Shown here piece by piece: positions 35,330 through 45,020 of a stretch of 64,000 nt of DNA; positions within the stretch are counted from its first letter, which is position 1, and every line of letters begins with the position of its first letter. The translations under genes were made by a program, and so were the position numbers. The notes below the pieces were generated by a model. It did not search any database. It was given only the letters and a program-made list of their open reading frames with translations, and was not told where the DNA came from. Source of the stretch: Sphingobium yanoikuyae (GTDB taxonomy: Bacteria > Pseudomonadota > Alphaproteobacteria > Sphingomonadales > Sphingomonadaceae); the NCBI RefSeq assembly GCF_013001025.1, contig NZ_CP053021.1:2818001-2882000 (forward strand). The letters are read 5' to 3'.

Positions 35330-36117
35330 CAGGCCTTACCTTCGGGCTTGGCAGCCCCCTTGCCTTCATCGGTTTCGGCGGCGGGCTTGGCCGGCGCGTC
35401 GGCCGACTTTTCCTCGGCCTTCTTGTTGGCGGCATCGCCAGCACCGGTGTCGGCCTTGCTTTCCGTCGCCTTGGGCGTGGGTGCGGCTGCGGGCGCAGCA
35501 GCAGGTGCCGCCGCCTTCTCGTCACCCGGCAGCACATATTGCGCACCTTCCCAGGGCGACATGAAGTCGAAGCTGCGGAAGTCCTGGGCCAGCTTCACCG
35601 GCTCATAGACGACGCGCTTGTCTTCTTCGGAATAGCGCAGCTCGACATAGCCGGTCAGCGGGAAGTCCTTGCGCTGCGGATGCCCCTTGAAGCCATAGTC
35701 GGTCAGGATGCGACGCAGGTCGGTATTGCCGTCGAAGATGACGCCATACATGTCGAACACTTCGCGCTCCAGCCAGCCGGCGACCGGCCAGAGGTGCGTG
35801 ACGGTCGGCACCGGCGTATCCTCGTCGGTCGAAACCTTGACGCGGACGCGGTGGTTCCGCGTGACGCTGAGCAGATGATAGGCGACCTCGAACCGGTCCG
35901 GACGTTCCGGATAGTCGACGCCGGCGATTTCCATCAGCTGCTGGTAATGCGCCATATCGCGCAGCGCGACCATGGCATTGGCCAGGTCGTCGCGCGCGAC
36001 AACGAAGGTCAGCTCGTCGGCATGATCGATGGTTTCGATCAGCATCGAACCCAAGAGGGCGCCGATTTCCTCGGCGATCCCTTCGGGGTTCACGATCTTG
36101 GGTGCAGAATGGCCCAT
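35329..36117 (-). CDS. nuoC: NADH-quinone oxidoreductase subunit C, with Ala/Lys-rich tail
   Basis: NuoC is the 30-kDa peripheral-arm subunit. Residues 1 to about 195 are the conserved domain with [20 protein letters not shown] and the end motif [13 protein letters not shown]. The last 65 or so residues form a low-complexity tail of Ala, Lys, Glu and Pro with no counterpart in the core family. ATG at 36117 gives [10 protein letters not shown]; an upstream frame to 36285 overlaps nuoB in another phase. One base separates it from nuoB's stop. Confidence 0.95.
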   Translation of the reverse strand: MGHSAPKIVNPEGIAEEIGALLGSMLIETIDHADELTFVVARDDLANAMVALRDMAHYQQLMEIAGVDYPERPDRFEVAYHLLSVTRNHRVRVKVSTDEDTPVPTVTHLWPVAGWLEREVFDMYGVIFDGNTDLRRILTDYGFKGHPQRKDFPLTGYVELRYSEEDKRVVYEPVKLAQDFRSFDFMSPWEGAQYVLPGDEKAAAPAAAPAAAPTPKATESKADTGAGDAANKKAEEKSADAPAKPAAETDEGKGAAKPEGKA

Positions 36118-36118
36118 A

Positions 36119-36673
36119 TTAACGCTCAATCGTCCCGATCCGGCGGATCTTCCGCTGCAGCTGCATGATGCCGTAGAGCAGAGCTTCGGCAGTGGGCGGG
36201 CAGCCCGGCACATAGATGTCGACCGGCACGATGCGGTCACAGCCACGGACGACCGAATAGCTATAGTGGTAGTAACCACCGCCATTGGCGCAGCTGCCCA
36301 TCGAAATCACATATTTCGGGTTGGACATCTGGTCATAGACCTTGCGGAGCGCCGGGGCCATCTTGTTGCACAGCGTGCCCGCGACGATCATCACGTCCGA
36401 CTGGCGCGGGGATGCGCGCGGCGCGGCGCCGAAACGCTCCATGTCGTAGCGCGGCATGTTGACGTGGATCATCTCCACGGCGCAGCAGGCCAGACCGAAG
36501 GTCATCCACCACAGCGAACCCGTGCGGGCCCACTGGAACAGTTCCTCGGTCGAGGTGACAAGAAAACCCTTGTCGCTGACTTCACTGCTGAGCGCGTTGA
36601 AGAAGTCCTGGTCGGGCTGCGTCCCCATCGGCGGCATGGTGCCGGGAATGGGGCTGGTCAGTTCTACTCCCAA
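36119..36673 (-). CDS. nuoB: NADH-quinone oxidoreductase subunit B, probable TTG start
   Basis: NuoB (PSST type) carries cluster N2, the last [4Fe-4S] before quinone. The cysteines lie in [22 protein letters not shown] and [15 protein letters not shown] at 36673 is favoured because AAGGGAG lies seven bases upstream and the protein then starts with [10 protein letters not shown], leaving only a short overlap with the nuoA stop; a GTG at 36694 is the alternative, without a Shine-Dalgarno sequence. The product from TTG is 184 residues. Confidence 0.94.
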   Translation of the reverse strand: MGVELTSPIPGTMPPMGTQPDQDFFNALSSEVSDKGFLVTSTEELFQWARTGSLWWMTFGLACCAVEMIHVNMPRYDMERFGAAPRASPRQSDVMIVAGTLCNKMAPALRKVYDQMSNPKYVISMGSCANGGGYYHYSYSVVRGCDRIVPVDIYVPGCPPTAEALLYGIMQLQRKIRRIGTIER

Positions 36674-37038
36674 TCGAGTGCTCCCTTCTTCCACGCATAG
36701 ACGAGGCCGAGCACCAGCTCCGCTATGAAGATCATCATCGTCGCCCAGCCGGCCCAGCCGATCTGGTCAAGGCTCACCGCCCAGGGAAAGAGGAATGCCG
36801 CTTCCAGGTCGAAAATGATGAACAGGATGGCGACAAGGTAGAAACGCACGTCGAACTGGCTGCGCGGCTCTTCAAATGCGGGGAAGCCGCATTCATATTC
36901 GGACAGCTTGGCAGGATCGGGCTTGTGCGCACCGGTCAGGCGGCCAACCAGCATCGGCAAGAAGACGAAGGTGCTGGAGAGCAGCAGAGCGATCCCGAGA
37001 AAGATCAGGATCGGCAGATATTGGCTGAGATCGACCAA
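36664..37038 (-). CDS. nuoA: NADH-quinone oxidoreductase subunit A
   Basis: NuoA is a three-helix membrane subunit at the arm junction. The 124-residue protein has the conserved loop [20 protein letters not shown] and the acidic helix [19 protein letters not shown] region. It is the first gene of the 14-gene complex I operon; the leader region lies upstream at 37039-37333. Confidence 0.96.
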   Translation of the reverse strand: MVDLSQYLPILIFLGIALLLSSTFVFLPMLVGRLTGAHKPDPAKLSEYECGFPAFEEPRSQFDVRFYLVAILFIIFDLEAAFLFPWAVSLDQIGWAGWATMMIFIAELVLGLVYAWKKGALDWE

Positions 37039-37333
37039 TGGAATCCCCTGGGCGAAAATTGTTCTGGGGGGCCTTTAGGCCTGCTGCATATGCGAAGCAA
37101 GGGGCGAACCCATGAGAATGATTCGCAACAATTGCAAAGGCTTGATCGCGTTACCAAAAGCGCAAGAGACGATTGCCGCAGACACAAAAAAACAGGCGCC
37201 GGACCACCTCTGGAAGCCCGAAGACTCGCCGCGGTGGGCCGACGCCCTTTGCTCTTAAATCAGAAGCTTAGCAGAGCCTGATTCACGCTATCGGCGAAAA
37301 CGCGAAGCACCTCCCCCAATCGCGACCAGACTC
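37039..37333 (-). promoter_or_regulatory. Complex I operon leader; possible Fur-like site
   Basis: This 295-bp stretch separates suhB from nuoA and contains no gene. It must hold the nuo promoter, but I cannot pick a convincing -35/-10 pair. At 37114-37135 the sequence GAGAATGATTCGCAAC runs into AATTGC and resembles a Fur-type iron box, suggestive given the many Fe-S subunits downstream. The part near suhB holds GC-rich short inverted repeats without a T run. The promoter is certain only by position; the operator is a guess. Confidence 0.4.
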
Positions 37334-38146
37334 TTAGCGCAGCGCGCCAGCGACCAGCTTGTGCAGCTTGCTGTGGGTCGCGTCATTGCCTGCGATCACT
37401 TCTTTGCGGTCGATCATCTGGTCGCCGCCACGGAAGTCGCTGACGAAGCCGCCGGCTTCGCGCACCATCAGGATGCCGGCCGCCACGTCCCAGGGCTGCA
37501 GGCCGCTCTCCCAGAAGCCGTCATAGCGGCCCGACGCGACATGGGCGAGGTCGAGCGAGGCGGCACCGAAGCGGCGCAGGCCAGCGACCGAAGGCGCCAC
37601 CGCACCGAAGATCCGGGTCCATTCGGCCATGTTGCCATGGCCCATGAACGGGATGCCGGTGGCGATCAGGCAGTCGGCAAGGTCACGGCGGGCCGAGACG
37701 CGCAGACGCTGATCATGACGCCAGGCGCCGCGATTCTTTTCCGCCCAATAGCTTTCGTCGGTGACCGGCTGGTAGATCAGGCCCGAGGTCACTTCGCGCT
37801 TGCCGCCGAACAACGGCTCCTCGACCGCGATCGAGATGGCGAAGTGCGGGATGCCGTGCAGGAAGTTGGTGGTGCCGTCGAGCGGATCGATGATCCAGCG
37901 CGGCTTGTTGGGATCGCCCTCGATCACCCCGCCCTCTTCCAGCAGGAAGCCCCAGTCGGGACGCGCCTTCTGCAATTCCTCGACCAGCGTCTGCTCAGCC
38001 TGCTTGTCGGCCTTGGACACGAAGTCCGCCGGCCCCTTGCGCGACACCTGCAGATGCTCGACCTCGCCGAAGTCGCGGCGCAGCTTGGAGCCGGCCTTGC
38101 GGGCGGCGCGTTCCATGACGGTGAGAAGGCCGGAATGGGATACCAT
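37334..38146 (-). CDS. suhB: Inositol monophosphatase family protein
   Basis: The 270-residue protein is a lithium-sensitive phosphatase of the IMPase/SuhB family, hydrolysing inositol-1-phosphate and similar substrates. The metal-binding motifs are intact: the glutamate in LLEEGG, WIIDPLDGTTNFLHGIPHF, and SGLQPWDVAAGILMVREAGG. SuhB in some bacteria also assists rRNA transcription, which cannot be judged here. It is the last gene of an efp-hypothetical-suhB run, 36 bp after the secreted hypothetical protein. Confidence 0.93.
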   Translation of the reverse strand: MVSHSGLLTVMERAARKAGSKLRRDFGEVEHLQVSRKGPADFVSKADKQAEQTLVEELQKARPDWGFLLEEGGVIEGDPNKPRWIIDPLDGTTNFLHGIPHFAISIAVEEPLFGGKREVTSGLIYQPVTDESYWAEKNRGAWRHDQRLRVSARRDLADCLIATGIPFMGHGNMAEWTRIFGAVAPSVAGLRRFGAASLDLAHVASGRYDGFWESGLQPWDVAAGILMVREAGGFVSDFRGGDQMIDRKEVIAGNDATHSKLHKLVAGALR

Positions 38147-38182
38147 GTAAAATCTCCGCCGCCCCGGTGGGCGGCCTTTGCT

Positions 38183-38539
38183 TTATTTCTTGGGGGCGGG
38201 CTTGGTGGCGGCCGGACGATAGCCACAGGTGCCGGCGATCACCGCCAGCATCTGCGAGGGATCCTTGCGGTTCACCTTGCCCGGATTGCCCGCGATCACC
38301 TTGTCGGTCGCCGCACTGATCTGCGACAGCGAATTGCTGTAGAGGCATTCGAACAGCGCGGTCTTGACCGGCTGCTCGACCTCCTTCGACTCCAGCGCGC
38401 TGCTGATGACCTGCAGCACATAGGCCGCACTGTCGATCTGCGCCTTGGACGGCTTGTTGACCGTCTGGGCAGGGAGCGCAGCCGGCAGGGCGCCGATCGC
38501 GAGGATGGCGGCAACTGCCGTGCTGCGCCCGAACCGCAT
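38183..38539 (-). CDS. Small secreted hypothetical protein
   Basis: The 118-residue protein starts with a signal peptide ([20 protein letters not shown], cleavage likely after ALPA). The mature part is helical with two cysteines (FECLYSN and AGTCGYR) and a Lys/Pro-rich end. I recognise no domain. Its ATG overlaps the efp stop as TGATG, so it is translated from the efp message. Confidence 0.78.
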   Translation of the reverse strand: MRFGRSTAVAAILAIGALPAALPAQTVNKPSKAQIDSAAYVLQVISSALESKEVEQPVKTALFECLYSNSLSQISAATDKVIAGNPGKVNRKDPSQMLAVIAGTCGYRPAATKPAPKK

Positions 38540-39102
38540 CAGTCGGCCCGCTTCACATATTCGCGCTCATAGACATCGACCACGATGCGCGTGCCGGTGA
38601 CGATGTGCGGCGGAACCATGACGCGGACGCCATTGTCGAGGATCGCCGGCTTGTAGCTGGCCGATGCGGTCTGGCCCTTCACCACGGCGTCGGCTTCGAC
38701 GATGGTCGCTTCGACCGTCTCGGGCAGCTGGACGCTGATCGGACGTTCTTCATACATTTCCAGCATGACCATCATGCCGTCCTGCAGGAAGGCGGCGGCA
38801 TCGCCGACCAGGTCCATCGGCAGGTTGATCTGGTCATAGGTTTCGGTGTCCATGAACACCAGCATGTCACCCTCGGGGTAGAGATACTGAAAATCCTTGG
38901 TGTCGAGGCGGATACGCTCAACGCTCTCGGCCGAGCGGAAGCGGACATTGTTCTTGCGGCCATCGATCAGGTTCTTCAGCTCCACCTGCATATAGGCGCC
39001 GCCCTTGCCGGGCTGGGTGTGCTGAATCTTGACGGCGCGCCACAGGCCACCCTCATATTCGATATTGTTGCCGGGACGAATGTCCACGCCGCTGATCTTC
39101 AT
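38539..39102 (-). CDS. efp: Elongation factor P
   Basis: EF-P enters ribosomes stalled on polyproline stretches and promotes peptide bond formation. The 187-residue protein has the usual three beta-barrel domains; the loop that reaches the peptidyl-transferase centre is TQPGKGGAY with lysine 33 as the modifiable residue. The C terminus [18 protein letters not shown] is typical. No modification enzyme gene is seen in the window. Confidence 0.96.
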   Translation of the reverse strand: MKISGVDIRPGNNIEYEGGLWRAVKIQHTQPGKGGAYMQVELKNLIDGRKNNVRFRSAESVERIRLDTKDFQYLYPEGDMLVFMDTETYDQINLPMDLVGDAAAFLQDGMMVMLEMYEERPISVQLPETVEATIVEADAVVKGQTASASYKPAILDNGVRVMVPPHIVTGTRIVVDVYEREYVKRAD

Positions 39103-39316
39103 GGGAAGAGCCTGCCTATATGTCTGAATGTGGAAAAGAGCCGGCCTCTGCGAGGCTGGCCGCGCCTTTACCGCGAGACGGCGCCAAGGGCAAGAGGGCG
39201 GCGTTTCCGCTTAACTTCGCACATTTCCCGCACATTTTGAAATTCGCTTTCCTACTTGAGCAATTTTCGATCGCGGCTGACCCCGATGATAGCCGATCGC
39301 GGGCCGATAGGACAGG

Positions 39317-39883
39317 TCATTGGCCGACCAGCAGCGGATAGGGATTGACCGGCTGGCCACCATACCAGGGATCAGCCGGCGCCATGCGGTTGACGGCGAA
39401 ATGGAGGTGCGGCGCGGCGGGATCGGCATTGCCGGTGCTGCCCACGGTCGCGATGCGCTGCCCGCGCCTGACCGCCTGCCCTTCGCGCAGGCCGGGCGCA
39501 TAGCTGTCGAGATGGGCATAATAATAGAGGGTGCGCCCGTCAGGCGAGCGTTCATAGAGGGTGCGGCCACCCGCCTCGCTCCAGAAAATCTTCTCGATCC
39601 GGCCGTCGGCGGCGGCCAGCACCACCCTGCCCCGCGCCGCCATGATGTCGATCGCGTCATGCGGACGGGCGCCGCCTGCCCGCGCCTGGGTGAAGGTGTC
39701 GGTGAGCGCGGACGCCGGCACGCCCTCCACCGGGATCAGCAGCGCGCCGTTGCTGACGGTTGGCGGCGCGGACACAGCGGATCGCATCGGCGCATCGGCC
39801 GGGACGATCCGCACGCAATAGCGGGCGAAGGCGATGCAGAGCAGCAGCGCGACCGCGATACCGCCCCACAGCCGGACGTTCAT
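39317..39883 (-). CDS. M23 family metallopeptidase, membrane anchored
   Basis: The 188-residue protein has one N-terminal membrane helix (LWGGIAVALLLCIAFARYCV) and a periplasmic M23/LytM endopeptidase domain. Zinc ligands are seen in RPHDAIDI and PHLHFAV, with the catalytic histidine in YYAHLD. It probably cuts peptidoglycan cross-bridges. ATG at 39883 is used because it overlaps the stop of the L,D-transpeptidase gene as ATGA. A cell-wall pair is thus encoded together. Confidence 0.88.
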   Translation of the reverse strand: MNVRLWGGIAVALLLCIAFARYCVRIVPADAPMRSAVSAPPTVSNGALLIPVEGVPASALTDTFTQARAGGARPHDAIDIMAARGRVVLAAADGRIEKIFWSEAGGRTLYERSPDGRTLYYYAHLDSYAPGLREGQAVRRGQRIATVGSTGNADPAAPHLHFAVNRMAPADPWYGGQPVNPYPLLVGQ

Positions 39884-40998
39884 GCCTGGAACTTGGCCTT
39901 GACGCCGCTCTTCACCATCTGCGCCAGCCGCGCGGCGTCCCAGTTGGTAAGGCGGATGCAGCCATGGCTTTCGGTGCGGCCGATCAGTTGCGGTTCGGGC
40001 GTGCCATGGATGCCATAATGATCCTTGGACAGATCGATCCACACGACGCCGACCGGGCCGTTGGGACCGGGTTTCAGCAGCGCCTTCTGATCCTTCGACG
40101 CAGCATCCCAGAACAGGTCGGGATTATAATGGAAGTCGGGATTGCGGCTGACGCCCTTGATCGTCCATTCGCCCAGCGGCAGCGGATCATGCTGTGACCC
40201 GGTGGTGACCGGGAATTGCGCGATCAGGCGGTTGTCCGCGCCATAGACCTTGAGCAGCCCTTCCGACTTGTCGACCACCAGATGGTCGGCCTGTGGCTGG
40301 TCCTTGGCGACGCCGAGACTGGCGAGCGTTTCGCCCCAGCCACGCTCGTCGCCCTCGATCCGTGCCACCGGCTGGTTGGCGATCGCCGGCACACGGATGG
40401 TTGCACCGGCGGCGACCTTCGTATCGGGCGGGTTCATGGCGGTCAGCACTTCGGGCGTGGTGTGGAAGCGCTCCGCCAGCTTTTCGAGCAGGTTGCGATA
40501 GGTGAGCGCGGGCAGGCTCGCCTGATTGTTCAGCCCCTCGGGGATGTCGAAGAAGGGCCCGCGGGCAAAACCGTCGGGAATGCGGACCAGCCAGGTAGTC
40601 GGCTTCGCCTCCCCCTCCAGCAGCGCGGCCGAGGTCTTCTGGTCATAATCGCCGGTGACGGGCAGCTTGTTCGCCTCCTGGAAGCCGCGCAAGGCCGCCT
40701 TGAAGCTCATCCCGTCCTTGCCGTCGATCACGCCGGGCGAGAAACCCCAGCGATCTAGCGCCACCTGCGCCTGCAATATCTGGTTGGGCTGCCAGGGCTT
40801 GCCGCCGGGTTCCTCCACGACCTGGAAAGCATAGGCGGCCGACGGATCGGGCGCGGCCTGCGTCTGGTTGATCGGTGCCTGGTTGGTTGGCGCGGCTGGC
40901 TGGCTTTCATTGGCATCGGTGGTCGACACATTGCAGGCCGCGCACAGCAGCGGCAGGCCGAGAAGACGATATTTCAAGGCGATACTCTCCCACATCAT
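39880..40998 (-). CDS. L,D-transpeptidase (YkuD type) lipoprotein
   Basis: The 372-residue enzyme likely forms 3-3 peptidoglycan cross-links or attaches proteins to the wall. An N-terminal LLGLPLLCAAC looks like a lipobox, so it may be a lipoprotein. Residues about 60-115 form a peptidoglycan-binding helix bundle (VALDRWGFSPGVIDGKDGMS), then a LysM-like region (NLLEKLAERFHTTPEVLTAM), and a YkuD domain with IHGTPEPQLIG and the catalytic SHGCIRLTNWDA. Two ATGs (40998, 40995) are possible. Coupled to the M23 gene downstream. Confidence 0.9.
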   Translation of the reverse strand: MMWESIALKYRLLGLPLLCAACNVSTTDANESQPAAPTNQAPINQTQAAPDPSAAYAFQVVEEPGGKPWQPNQILQAQVALDRWGFSPGVIDGKDGMSFKAALRGFQEANKLPVTGDYDQKTSAALLEGEAKPTTWLVRIPDGFARGPFFDIPEGLNNQASLPALTYRNLLEKLAERFHTTPEVLTAMNPPDTKVAAGATIRVPAIANQPVARIEGDERGWGETLASLGVAKDQPQADHLVVDKSEGLLKVYGADNRLIAQFPVTTGSQHDPLPLGEWTIKGVSRNPDFHYNPDLFWDAASKDQKALLKPGPNGPVGVVWIDLSKDHYGIHGTPEPQLIGRTESHGCIRLTNWDAARLAQMVKSGVKAKFQA

Positions 40999-41046
40999 GG
41001 AAGAGACAACGCAGCAGGCGACGGAAAGCTGCCTGTGCCGCTACGA

Positions 41047-41424
41047 TCAGACGGCTTCGGCCTCCGCCTTGGCCTTCTCGCGCTCGCGTATCCCCTCCAG
41101 ATCCCGATCGAGGAAATAGTTGAGGAAAGTGCGGATGGCCGCGATCGCCCCGAGCTTGCCGATTTCCGCCCAGGTCGGGGCGATGCTGGTTTCCACGATA
41201 TCGGCCGCAAGCTGGAAACTCAGCCCGGCGACCGCCCAGCGGCCAAAGCTCATCCAGACGGGCATGAGCTTCGATTCGTCTGCCTTGAAAAGCAGCAGCC
41301 CGGTCAGGCCGATCGCGCCCTGAACCGAACCGATGGCGATCGCCAGGATCGCCATCAGATTGACCAGCAGCGCGACATATTCCGCCAACTGATGGACGAA
41401 TTCTTCCAACGCCATGCCCAGCAC
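41047..41424 (-). CDS. DUF1622 family membrane protein
   Basis: The 125-residue protein has two or three predicted membrane helices and the family segment GLSFQLAADIVETSIAPTWA followed by LGAIAAIRTFLNYFLDRDL. DUF1622 has no known function. The C terminus is charged (REREKAKAEAEAV). It lies 48 bp upstream of the L,D-transpeptidase gene on the same strand and 65 bp downstream of thiE. Confidence 0.85.
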   Translation of the reverse strand: MLGMALEEFVHQLAEYVALLVNLMAILAIAIGSVQGAIGLTGLLLFKADESKLMPVWMSFGRWAVAGLSFQLAADIVETSIAPTWAEIGKLGAIAAIRTFLNYFLDRDLEGIREREKAKAEAEAV

Positions 41425-41489
41425 CCCTTGCCCGATTGCAGGGATGCTGGCCCGGTGGCGGCCCTTTGCCTATCGGGATAAACCCGCGA

Positions 41490-42182
41490 TTAGGCCCCGC
41501 CCAGCACCGACGCGAAGGCGGCGACGCCGGCCTTTGGCCCGTCGGGATGATTCCACACCGTTCCGCTGACCGCCAGGAAATCGGCACCCGCCGCGATCAG
41601 GGGGGCGGCATTGTCCGGCGTGATGCCGCCGATCGCGACGCAGGGCAGTTCGAACAGGGTCGTCCACCAGCCCAGGATCGACGGTTCGGCGCGGTGCGTC
41701 GTTTCCTTGGTCGTGGTCGGGTAGAAGGCGCCGAAGGCGACGTAGTCGGCCCCCGCCTCACCCGCTTCCATCGCCAGATGACGGCTGTCATGACAGGTGA
41801 CGCCGATCTGCACCTTGGGACCAAGCTGCTTGCGCGCCTCGCGCGGGTCGCCATCTTTCTGCCCCAGATGGACGCCATCGGCGTTCAGCCGCTTGGCAAG
41901 GCCGATGCTGTCATTGATGATGAAGGCCACCTCGCGCTCGGCACAGAGCGCCTGGATCGGCCCGGCCAGCGCGGCGATGGCATGATCGTCGATCCCCTTC
42001 AGGCGCAGCTGGAAGGCCGCGACCTTGCCGCCGTCGAACGCCTGGGCGAGTTGATCGACGAAAGTCTCGTCGATCGCCGGCGGCGAAATCAGATAGAGTT
42101 GGCAGGCCGGGCGAAAGCCCTTTTCGAACTGCTCGGCAAAATGGGGGTCGAGCGCCAGTTCTTCGTCAGTGAAATCGGTCAT
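41490..42182 (-). CDS. thiE: Thiamine-phosphate synthase
   Basis: ThiE joins the pyrimidine pyrophosphate and thiazole phosphate moieties of thiamine. The 230-residue protein is a TIM barrel with [48 protein letters not shown] split over its core strands, and the phosphate-binding [12 protein letters not shown]. The N-terminal 30 residues are an extra segment. Only 74 bp separate its ATG from the divergent P1 peptidase gene, too little for a TPP riboswitch. Confidence 0.92.
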   Translation of the reverse strand: MTDFTDEELALDPHFAEQFEKGFRPACQLYLISPPAIDETFVDQLAQAFDGGKVAAFQLRLKGIDDHAIAALAGPIQALCAEREVAFIINDSIGLAKRLNADGVHLGQKDGDPREARKQLGPKVQIGVTCHDSRHLAMEAGEAGADYVAFGAFYPTTTKETTHRAEPSILGWWTTLFELPCVAIGGITPDNAAPLIAAGADFLAVSGTVWNHPDGPKAGVAAFASVLGGA

Positions 42183-42256
42183 GCGCGCCTTATAGCCGCT
42201 CGCGCGGCCGCGCCAAGTGCGGCTATGACCGCGATCACAATACCGAAGGATATTCC

Positions 42257-43384
42257 ATGCGCCACGCTTTCGCCGCCCTGCTGCTCCTGTCCGCCGCGCC
42301 CGTGCTGGCGCAGGAGGCGCCGCGGCCGCGCGCGCGGGAGGCTGGCGTCACCGTCGGCATCCTCCAGCCCGGCCCGCTCAACGCGATCACCGATGTCGCC
42401 GGGGTGAAGGTGGGCCAGGTGACGCTGCCGCGCAGCAAGGACGTCAATACCGGCGTGACCGCGATCCTGCCGCATGGCGGCAACCTGTTCCAGGACAAGG
42501 TGCCGGCCGGCTTCGTCGCCTATAATGCGTTCGGCAAGTTCATGGGATCGACCCAGGTCGCCGAGCTGGGCGAGATCGAGACGCCGATCCTGCTGACCAA
42601 TACGCTGAACGTGGCGGAGGCCGGCGCGGCCTCGGTCGAATGGACGCTGGCGCAGGCCGGCAATGAGGAGGTGCGGTCGGTCAATGCCGTGGTCGGCGAG
42701 ACCAATGACGGCATGCTCAATGACATTCGCGGGCGGCATGTCACCATCGCCGACGCGCGGCGCGCGATCGAGAGCGCCAAGGCCGGCCCGGTCGAGGAAG
42801 GCGGCGTGGGCGCGGGCACTGGCACGGTGGCCTTCGGCTTCAAGGCGGGGATCGGCACATCGTCGCGCAAGCTGCCGGCGTCGCTGGGCGGCTGGACCGT
42901 GGGCGTGCTGGTGCAAGCCAATTATGGCGGGGTGCTGACGATCGCAGGCGTGCCGGTGGGGGTGAAGCTTGGCCGCTATGACTATCGCCAGCAGGTCGAG
43001 GAAAAGAAGGCGGACGGATCGGTCGTGATCGTCATTGCGACCGACGCGCCGCTGTCCGACCGCAACCTGCGCCGCGTCGCCGAGCGCGCCTTTGGCGGCA
43101 TTGCGCGGACCGGGTCGAGCTTCTCCAACGGGTCGGGCGACTATGCCATCGCCTTTTCCACCAGCGACGCGGCGCGGCGCACGGCGGCAAAGCGCAATGC
43201 GGTGGCGGCGGTCGATGACCTGCCCAATGACCGCCTGTCGCCGCTGTTCCAGGCGACGATCGAGGCGACCGAGGAAGCGGTGCTGAACGCGCTGTTCAAG
43301 GCGCAGACCGTGGTCGGCAATCGCGGGACGGCCGAGGCCCTGCCGCTCGACAAGGTGCTGCCTATGCTGAAGGGCACGCGCTGA
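42257..43384 (+). CDS. P1 family peptidase (DmpA-like aminopeptidase), exported
   Basis: The 375-residue protein belongs to the DmpA/BapA family of self-cleaving N-terminal-nucleophile peptidases. A signal peptide ([18 protein letters not shown]) predicts periplasmic location. Family motifs are [37 protein letters not shown], and [17 protein letters not shown], where the Gly-Ser bond is the expected autocleavage site giving the nucleophilic serine. [12 protein letters not shown] is also conserved. Substrate is probably small peptides or beta-peptides. Its 3' end overlaps the convergent gene by 23 bp. Confidence 0.9.
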   Translation: MRHAFAALLLLSAAPVLAQEAPRPRAREAGVTVGILQPGPLNAITDVAGVKVGQVTLPRSKDVNTGVTAILPHGGNLFQDKVPAGFVAYNAFGKFMGSTQVAELGEIETPILLTNTLNVAEAGAASVEWTLAQAGNEEVRSVNAVVGETNDGMLNDIRGRHVTIADARRAIESAKAGPVEEGGVGAGTGTVAFGFKAGIGTSSRKLPASLGGWTVGVLVQANYGGVLTIAGVPVGVKLGRYDYRQQVEEKKADGSVVIVIATDAPLSDRNLRRVAERAFGGIARTGSSFSNGSGDYAIAFSTSDAARRTAAKRNAVAAVDDLPNDRLSPLFQATIEATEEAVLNALFKAQTVVGNRGTAEALPLDKVLPMLKGTR

Positions 43385-43865
43385 AGGCAGCGATGAAGGC
43401 GACTGGATCGTCAAGCCGGTGGGCAAGGTAGCGGATCGTGCGCCGCCCTGCCTTGGCCGGTGGGTCGAGCGCGATGACGATGTTGGGGTGGGCCACCAGC
43501 GCGCCGTTGAACAGGCCCGCCGCCTTGAGTTCGGCCAGAGTCCAGTCGTCGCGCAGACCCGCGACTTGCGACCAGGGGATGGCGAGGCTGCGCAGCTTCC
43601 CAACGGGCCAGACTAGCCCTTCGGACGTGATACGTACCGGATGGTGGCGGAAGGAACGGATGAAGGAGATGAACCAGGCAATCGTAGCGAGGCTCAGCAG
43701 CGAAAGGACAAGCGCCGCGCGCGGGCTCCACAGCGCGACCAGCAGATGGACCACGGACGTCTCGACGACCATCAGGCCCAGTAGAACCCAGAGCATCGGC
43801 GCGACCGCGCGATGATAGGAAAAGGCGGCGCCGGTGGGATTTTCCCCCTGCCCGGCGCCGTCCAT
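43362..43865 (-). CDS. Hypothetical membrane protein
   Basis: The 167-residue protein has two predicted membrane helices (MLWVLLGLMVVETSVVHLLV and the segment ALVLSLLSLATIAWFISFI) followed by a soluble PH-like portion with ITSEGLVWPVGKLRSLAIPW. That layout resembles small bacterial PH-domain membrane proteins, but the match is weak. It follows the aldolase gene by 5 bp on the same strand and overlaps the P1 peptidase gene tail-to-tail. Confidence 0.68.
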   Translation of the reverse strand: MDGAGQGENPTGAAFSYHRAVAPMLWVLLGLMVVETSVVHLLVALWSPRAALVLSLLSLATIAWFISFIRSFRHHPVRITSEGLVWPVGKLRSLAIPWSQVAGLRDDWTLAELKAAGLFNGALVAHPNIVIALDPPAKAGRRTIRYLAHRLDDPVAFIAAFSACPSA

Positions 43866-43870
43866 ATGCG

Positions 43871-44776
43871 TCAGGCCGCGACCGGGGTCTTGGTGGCCGA
43901 AGCGGCGTAGATTTCGTCGATCGCACCGCCCAGCGACGCGTTGAATTCGTCGTCGCTCATCTGGTGACGCAGGTCGTTGAGCAGCGCGCGGCTGAAGCTG
44001 GCGATGATGCCGCGATTCTTGGCGAGTTCGGCGCAGGCCTCGGTGCGGCTGAAGCCACCCGACAGGGCGACGACGCGCAGCACCTTGGGATGATCGACCA
44101 GCGGATCGAACAGGCCGGCCTTGGCGGGCAGCGAGAGCTTGAGCATCACCTGCTCGCCTTCGGGCAGGGCGTCGAGCTGCTTGAGGATTTCCTCGAGCAG
44201 GATCTGGTCGGCCTCGGCGCGTTCGGGCGACTTGATGTTCACTTCGGGTTCGATGATCGGCATCAGGCCGCCGGCCAGAACCTGCTTGCCGACTTCGAAC
44301 TGCTGCGCGACCACGGCGGCAATGCCCTCACGGTTGGCGAGGTTGACGACCGAACGTTCCTTGGTGCCGAACACGCCCAGGCCCTTGGCGCGGGCGAGCA
44401 GTGCGTCGAGTTCGGGCATCGGCTTCATCAGCTGCACGCCGTTCGCCTCATCCTCCAGGCCCTTGTCGATCTTGATGAACGGCACGACGCCCCGTTCGAG
44501 CAGCGCGGTCGGGGTCGGCTTGCCGTCGACGGTGCCGTCCATGGTGCGCTCGAACAGGATCGCGCCCAGCACCTTGTCGCCGGTGAAGGCGGGCGAAGTG
44601 ATGACACGGCTGCGCATGCCATGGATCAGGCCGAACATCTCCTCGTCATTGCTCCAGGCGCTTTCCTCGACGCCATAGCCCTTGAGCGCCTTGGGCGTGG
44701 AACCGCCGCTCTGGTCGAGCGCGGCGATGAAGCCCTGACCGTCGGAAACCTTCTTGACCATGTCCTGATCCAGCAT
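43871..44776 (-). CDS. Fructose-bisphosphate aldolase, class I
   Basis: This aldolase splits fructose-1,6-bisphosphate through a Schiff base, independent of metals. The 301-residue protein shows FIAALDQSGGSTPKAL near the N terminus, KIDKGLEDE, PIIEPEVNIKSPER, the Schiff-base lysine in MLKLSLP, and the phosphate-binding ALSGGFSRTEA. ATG at 44776 (MLDQDMVKKV) is chosen over an upstream GTG/ATG frame at 44806. It belongs to a region with pgk, gap and tkt, though the MFS and TlpA genes, on the other strand, lie between. Confidence 0.93.
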   Translation of the reverse strand: MLDQDMVKKVSDGQGFIAALDQSGGSTPKALKGYGVEESAWSNDEEMFGLIHGMRSRVITSPAFTGDKVLGAILFERTMDGTVDGKPTPTALLERGVVPFIKIDKGLEDEANGVQLMKPMPELDALLARAKGLGVFGTKERSVVNLANREGIAAVVAQQFEVGKQVLAGGLMPIIEPEVNIKSPERAEADQILLEEILKQLDALPEGEQVMLKLSLPAKAGLFDPLVDHPKVLRVVALSGGFSRTEACAELAKNRGIIASFSRALLNDLRHQMSDDEFNASLGGAIDEIYAASATKTPVAA

Positions 44777-45020
44777 CTGCACATACCTTCTCTTGGGGCG
44801 CGCCACCCCCTCGGTAGCGCGGAAAGATGGAAGCCATCGGGCGAACCCGAGGGCATGACTGTAGCGCGCCGTCAGGCCCGCCGGTATCCGGGCTGTTAGC
44901 TAGTCCCATGTCGCACCGCAAGATGCTTGCCCCCGCGCGGCGACGGGGCGGCCGCCAATATCGTTGGCGCGTGCGAAAGTGCCTGATAGGCTGTGGCCAA
45001 AGGTCTGAATCGGGGGAAGA

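Noticed and set aside
42183..42256. TPP riboswitch upstream of thiE
   Set aside because: Only 74 bp separate thiE from the divergent gene and no THI-box sequence is present.
44777..45020. A small gene between the aldolase and TlpA-like genes
   Set aside because: Short open frames here have no ribosome-binding site or family resemblance; the stretch most likely holds the two divergent promoters.
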